From contig JAGROY010000005.1 of assembly GCA_020439995.1 (NCBI GenBank), forward strand, positions 1-40,463: a DNA stretch of 40,463 nucleotides, written 5' to 3'. This document shows, in pieces, positions 36,579-40,463 of this stretch (position 1 is the stretch's first letter; each line of letters begins with the position of its first letter). This stretch comes from Verrucomicrobiia bacterium (GTDB lineage: Bacteria > Verrucomicrobiota > Verrucomicrobiia > Verrucomicrobiales > DEV007). The notes below the pieces were generated by a model that was given only the letters and a program-made list of their open reading frames with translations, ran no database searches and was not told the origin of the DNA. A program made the position numbers and the translations under genes.

Positions 36579-39500
36579 CTACTTCAGGGACAGACTTGCA
36601 CGGATATAGATTGACCGACTCGTCTCATGCTCCGCCCCCAAAGTATCCGGTAGGTATGCTCGAAACTCAGATTCTCCCGAGCGGCCTTCGTAGAGATGAT
36701 GCAGTTCTGGAGCGACATTGTGCCATTCCGACAAATTGACCGAATACTGAATCGTACAGGAAACTTGATCGATTGCACTAGAAGTAAGAACGTAGCGCAC
36801 AGCGAGACCCGTCGTGTCCGAAACGATGGAAGGTAGATCAATTGATGCGTCCGCAGTTCCCGGCCTGCGGCCAAATGCGTAGTCTGCCAGCAAAGTGACT
36901 CCGTTCCTGTCCGGATCATCCATCGGCTCTACTGTTCCCGCTTCGAAACCAAAGAGTTCGAGCCATTCTCTATACGTGCCGTTCAAGCTAATGGTGGCAT
37001 TGTCTGACCAGAGCGCCGTACCCTCTGCGGAAGTCAGCTTCGCACGATAGGAACCCAAGTGCGCCTGAGAGACCGGCGCGATTACGAGACTCCCGGTTTC
37101 AGCTCCGGAAACACCATTTCCCTCCTGTAACAGAACACCTTCATGAAACCATTGATATGACCAGTTGTCCTGATAAGAGCCCTCCACTTTCATGACAATC
37201 GTCGAACCGATAGAACTGGATACCGATTTCGGATGCACCGCGATCCCCGGTTCGCTGGGCAACGTCTGAAGCAACATCGAAAACACCAATCGCTCAAAAG
37301 GAGTCTCTGCCGTCAAGAAAAATGGTTGTGAGGTATAAAAGTCACGCAAGCCGAACAGGGTAACATCACCGTTACCGCTATCCTCCAACTGCGCCCATCC
37401 CAACAGGGAACCGTGTCCCCAGCTTACCCGTTGTCTGGCAACTTCGAGCTTATGAAAGAATGGCTCTCCGATGGGTACCGTCACTGTTCGCTCGCCTGTG
37501 TAGGGTAAGATGGATTCGTCCCAGATGTCGAACCTGGCTACTTTGTAAGTTGTTCCAGTCGGATTTGAAGCGCTCACCAACGCATCGAAAATGCCGTACT
37601 GAGATGGTATCCCGGAGATTTTACGTGTAGCAGCGTCATATGCCAGCCCCGGAGGCAATCCCGATACACTTACCTGGTCAGCCGCCCTGTAGTGCAGAAC
37701 GTCCATCTGAATTGCTTCGCCAGTCCGGGCAATCATTTCGTCTGGAATCGCCAGTTTGGGTGAAGGCAGACTGGGCTCAATCAGAAAGATCGAGTCATCT
37801 AATCCAGTGATCATCCGTCCGGTGGCGTCGGTAATGCTACGGAACGAACTCCCAGCTACCTCGGAAAGGTATCCGCGAGACCAAGTCTCCCCATCGTCCT
37901 CCGAATAAAGCAAACTTTCGCTCCTGTGCCCCAATGCCACTATTATTCCACTCGTGCCCACCTGCACCGAAAGTAGATCAAGCGATTCTCCGCTCTCTTT
38001 TCGAGCCCACGTCAGTCCGTCCCACCGAATGATTGTGCCTGATGCCCCAACCGCAATCAGTCCTTTCCCGTCTTTGGTCGCGGCAATATCCCAAAGATCC
38101 CATTGCCCGACGGGAGAGGAGATTTCGTCCACTGCATCAAGCTGAATACGGGCGATCCTTCCACCAGCACCAACGGCAATCGCCGTACCGTCCGGCCCTT
38201 CAGCTACAGCATTCAAAGACGCCGCTCCAGCGTCCTGGCTCAATTGAGTCCAAGCCTTCCCATCAGGATCACTCACAAAAATACCATCCCCCACAGCAAC
38301 CCAGCGATTCACCGCATAGGTCACATCGCTCAGCACTGGTGCATCATCACCAATAGAAAGCCGAGTCCACTTTGACAGCGTCGTATTCGCTGCCTCGTAG
38401 AGTCCGCCTGAACCATTGGCCTCCACACCCACGATCAACAACTTTGGCGTGCCATTGGCATTTGTAGCAACACCGATTCCCGCAGGATCGGCAAGTGGTG
38501 TTGCTGCCTTTACCCAGCTTCCCCTGTCATTGCCGCGAAATGCCCCATCAGAAAAGCGGTCTAATGCCACGATGTTTGTACCGTATCTCCAAAACGAGTG
38601 AAATTCCCTAACCTCCTCGGACGAGGTGGAATTAACATAGAACGACCAAGTGTCCCGTAACAGCCTTCCCTCATCGTTGTAGTGAACCAGCACGGCGTCG
38701 CCACTCTGCGCTGTGCCACTGGGAGTGCCCGACACGCGATCCTTTGTGGGACTAAGCTCTAATCCATCAGGAAGATTCTCGATTGATACAACTCGATTGG
38801 GATCAATTCCAAGATCACTTTCAAACCCAACACGGAAGGGTCGATCAGATGCTAGAGCGGAGACAAAGGAATCAGGTGTCTCGACCTTCTTCGTCTGGTT
38901 CCTCACGGACAACGAAGCCAACGAGAATGCCTGGTTACCGCGAGTTCCATGAGCAACCAATATCGACCCAGCATCCGCAGAGACGACTCCAGTCAGTAAA
39001 CTATTCTGGGCGTCGTAAGAGACCGTCGGGGGCAAGTTCGGGAAATACAGATCGTTACCATTGATTCCCTCATTGATCTGCAGTGGAAAGACGAACCGGG
39101 CTCCTTCCTCAACGCTCATCCAATGCTGCCCTGCCAGCGGTTCTGCCACACCAGACGAGTTAATACCAATGAAAAGTCGCGAAATGGATACCCCAAATTT
39201 GTTAGAAGCTGTGAGGACTGCCTCAAACAGGCCCGCCTGAGACGGAGTTCCAGAAAGATCACCCACGCGGCCATTCTGCGGGTTCCTAGATGGAACAAAC
39301 TCCATGCCTGGGGGTAATCCCGCCATGGAAGCCACCGTTGATTGATCGGTGTTGACCATTTGAATTCGTAAGCTCGGGGAGTTTTCCGAGAAAATCCACT
39401 CGTCAACCAACAATCTGGGCGGCGCACCACTTGAGACCACAGAGAGCTCAAAGCCTACTGGTTCGCAGTAACGACCCGCTGAGTCTTCCGCTGTGACTTT

Positions 39501-40343
39501 AACGCTGTAGTTTCCGGGAACGTTCGAAGAACCGCTAATCCCACCGGATTCGGAATCCATCTGCAAGCCGTCGGGCAAACCCGCCGCCAGGAACCGGATT
39601 GCTTCGCCGCTGGCGGTCTCGACTACCAGTGAAAAGAATCTGCCACCTTCGATCTCGGCGAGTGATGGCAGTTGCTTAAGTGAGACACTTGCATTCCTAT
39701 CGTAAACAAGAAGGTGGCGCTCGATTTCGATTGATTCATGGACGTTGCTGATCCGCTGCCTTACCGGATAGAGCCCGGAATCATTGATATCGGCAGCACC
39801 GACAAGAATAACATCTTCCTGTAGGTAGTTAGAAGCTCTTTTAGTAGATCGTCCGCCGACAAAGGCTTCTCCGACTTCTGCGATCTGGTCAAAGTTCGTG
39901 GCGCTGATCGGCTGGCTGCCCGCATGATCTCGTACGGCAAAGCTCAGCACGGCAGGGGGAGAGACGTGCGTCGAATTCGAGGCAACAAGCGTCGTATGAA
40001 AAACTCCAGCCTCTAACAGACTACCCGTGATCAGGCCGGTTTTCTCATCAATCTGAAGGCCTGGAGGAAGGCAGGATGCCTGAATTCTCTCGAATCCGCC
40101 CGAAGTCTCGATTTGAATGGAGACAACGTCATTGACGTCGTTGATCACTGCGTCCCGTTCGATGATCAGGGGTGCGTCAAAAAACTCCGGAGGAAGCACA
40201 AAAAACGTTGGCCCGCCAGCAGGAGCGAACCCCAAGTAGCCGGAATCATCAAAAGCAACGAGTTGAAGTGTCTGACTTGTCTCGGTCGCGCGAAATTCCC
40301 AATCCATTCCTTGAGGTAAGCATTCCAGCACCGGATACTGCAA
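36579..40343 (-). CDS. Giant secreted Ig-repeat and propeller protein, 3' part of a frameshifted gene
   Basis: The visible frame encodes 1254 residues. It contains putative-Ig (He_PIG-like) repeats with the usual LPPGL...TGLITG or LPDGL...GTPSG pattern, a beta-propeller region (about 590-870) with repeats such as NRWVAVGDGIFVSDPDGKAW and GKGLIAVGASGTIIRW, an Ig-like domain (about 1035-1120) and the C-terminal module (about 1125-1254). That module has a calcium-loop-like DDPDRNG followed by ADYAFGRRP, then YSVNLSEW. The TTG at 40343 is not a credible start: an in-frame stop lies just upstream, and the propeller continues in another frame up to the window edge. No catalytic residues are recognised; binding or adhesion is more likely than enzymatic activity. 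The N-terminus lies outside the window. Confidence 0.75.
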   Translation of the reverse strand: MQYPVLECLPQGMDWEFRATETSQTLQLVAFDDSGYLGFAPAGGPTFFVLPPEFFDAPLIIERDAVINDVNDVVSIQIETSGGFERIQASCLPPGLQIDEKTGLITGSLLEAGVFHTTLVASNSTHVSPPAVLSFAVRDHAGSQPISATNFDQIAEVGEAFVGGRSTKRASNYLQEDVILVGAADINDSGLYPVRQRISNVHESIEIERHLLVYDRNASVSLKQLPSLAEIEGGRFFSLVVETASGEAIRFLAAGLPDGLQMDSESGGISGSSNVPGNYSVKVTAEDSAGRYCEPVGFELSVVSSGAPPRLLVDEWIFSENSPSLRIQMVNTDQSTVASMAGLPPGMEFVPSRNPQNGRVGDLSGTPSQAGLFEAVLTASNKFGVSISRLFIGINSSGVAEPLAGQHWMSVEEGARFVFPLQINEGINGNDLYFPNLPPTVSYDAQNSLLTGVVSADAGSILVAHGTRGNQAFSLASLSVRNQTKKVETPDSFVSALASDRPFRVGFESDLGIDPNRVVSIENLPDGLELSPTKDRVSGTPSGTAQSGDAVLVHYNDEGRLLRDTWSFYVNSTSSEEVREFHSFWRYGTNIVALDRFSDGAFRGNDRGSWVKAATPLADPAGIGVATNANGTPKLLIVGVEANGSGGLYEAANTTLSKWTRLSIGDDAPVLSDVTYAVNRWVAVGDGIFVSDPDGKAWTQLSQDAGAASLNAVAEGPDGTAIAVGAGGRIARIQLDAVDEISSPVGQWDLWDIAATKDGKGLIAVGASGTIIRWDGLTWARKESGESLDLLSVQVGTSGIIVALGHRSESLLYSEDDGETWSRGYLSEVAGSSFRSITDATGRMITGLDDSIFLIEPSLPSPKLAIPDEMIARTGEAIQMDVLHYRAADQVSVSGLPPGLAYDAATRKISGIPSQYGIFDALVSASNPTGTTYKVARFDIWDESILPYTGERTVTVPIGEPFFHKLEVARQRVSWGHGSLLGWAQLEDSGNGDVTLFGLRDFYTSQPFFLTAETPFERLVFSMLLQTLPSEPGIAVHPKSVSSSIGSTIVMKVEGSYQDNWSYQWFHEGVLLQEGNGVSGAETGSLVIAPVSQAHLGSYRAKLTSAEGTALWSDNATISLNGTYREWLELFGFEAGTVEPMDDPDRNGVTLLADYAFGRRPGTADASIDLPSIVSDTTGLAVRYVLTSSAIDQVSCTIQYSVNLSEWHNVAPELHHLYEGRSGESEFRAYLPDTLGAEHETSRSIYIRASLSLK

Positions 40344-40461
40344 TCCAACGATCGTTCAAGTATCGAAGGGTTGCTACCTCAATCGGTGAAGGCAGCGCGA
40401 AAGAGATATCTTTCCAACTCCGGCCATCAGTAGAACTGAACAGCTGATTGTAGCTGTAGGC
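40306..40461 (-). pseudogene. Upstream frame of the same gene, separated by a one-base shift near 40305
   Basis: Read on the minus strand from 40461, one frame is open to the shift point and encodes a propeller-type segment including LFSSTDGRSWKD, RYLNDRWIAVSGAGMLTSRNG. The following residues of the blade (DWEFRATETSQTLQLVAFDD) are in the frame of the 36579-40343 part. One missing base at ATTGG, near plus-strand 40304-40306, would restore NGxDW. The gene is therefore interrupted, or contains a sequencing error, or uses frameshifting. Confidence 0.65.
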
Positions 40462-40463
40462 GA

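Noticed and set aside
1..40463. Mobile elements, CRISPR arrays, tRNA and rRNA genes
   Set aside because: I looked for transposase, integrase and recombinase motifs, regularly spaced repeats, and tRNA-like cloverleafs in gaps and found none. The only long repeats are paralogue-related.

Overview
The window looks like a piece of a moderately GC-rich chromosome from a Verrucomicrobiota bacterium, probably class Verrucomicrobiae. This is an inference from protein architecture: very large secreted multidomain proteins with lamin-tail domains (LTD), CotH-type kinase domains, DDSxW carbohydrate-binding-like modules, and a C-terminal 'ALG ... STDLxxW ... RLRV' module, plus a TIGR02597-like tail. No rRNA, tRNA, insertion sequence, integrase or CRISPR array was seen.

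Layout. 1-2420 holds the end of an unidentified gene and three small unidentified genes on the minus strand, two of them (665-1222, 1283-1879) probably distant paralogues. 2581-5919 is a secreted CotH/LTD protein. 5992-6732 is a broken remnant of a larger secreted protein. 6942-9697 is a minus-strand group: a right-handed beta-helix protein resembling pectate lyase family 3, tyrosyl-tRNA synthetase (tyrS) and a ComF-family phosphoribosyltransferase. 9798-12929 is a plus-strand group: a CPBP-type membrane protein that has lost its usual catalytic histidines, a 72-residue membrane protein, an SPFH/band-7 protein and a divergent NAD-kinase-family protein.

13004-40463 is nearly all minus-strand and encodes four giant secreted proteins. 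Two (2285 and about 2305 residues) are paralogous LTD/CotH proteins with the same domain order and a patch of almost identical DNA near their 3' ends. The third (2943 residues) joins a galactose-oxidase-like copper radical oxidase domain with all expected active-site residues, a YncE-like propeller and a di-haem cytochrome c peroxidase domain with two CXXCH motifs, followed by LamG, PA14 and other beta-sandwich domains. The fourth (3' part 36579-40343) is a propeller and Ig-repeat protein that runs off the window and carries a one-base frameshift near 40305.

The most interesting candidate system is the copper radical oxidase and di-haem peroxidase on one polypeptide. Galactose oxidase makes H2O2 and is classically activated by a peroxidase in vitro, so peroxide disposal or radical activation in cis is a coherent hypothesis. 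Several giants share the C-terminal module and none has a recognisable C-terminal membrane anchor, so they may share an export or surface-attachment route; this is inference.
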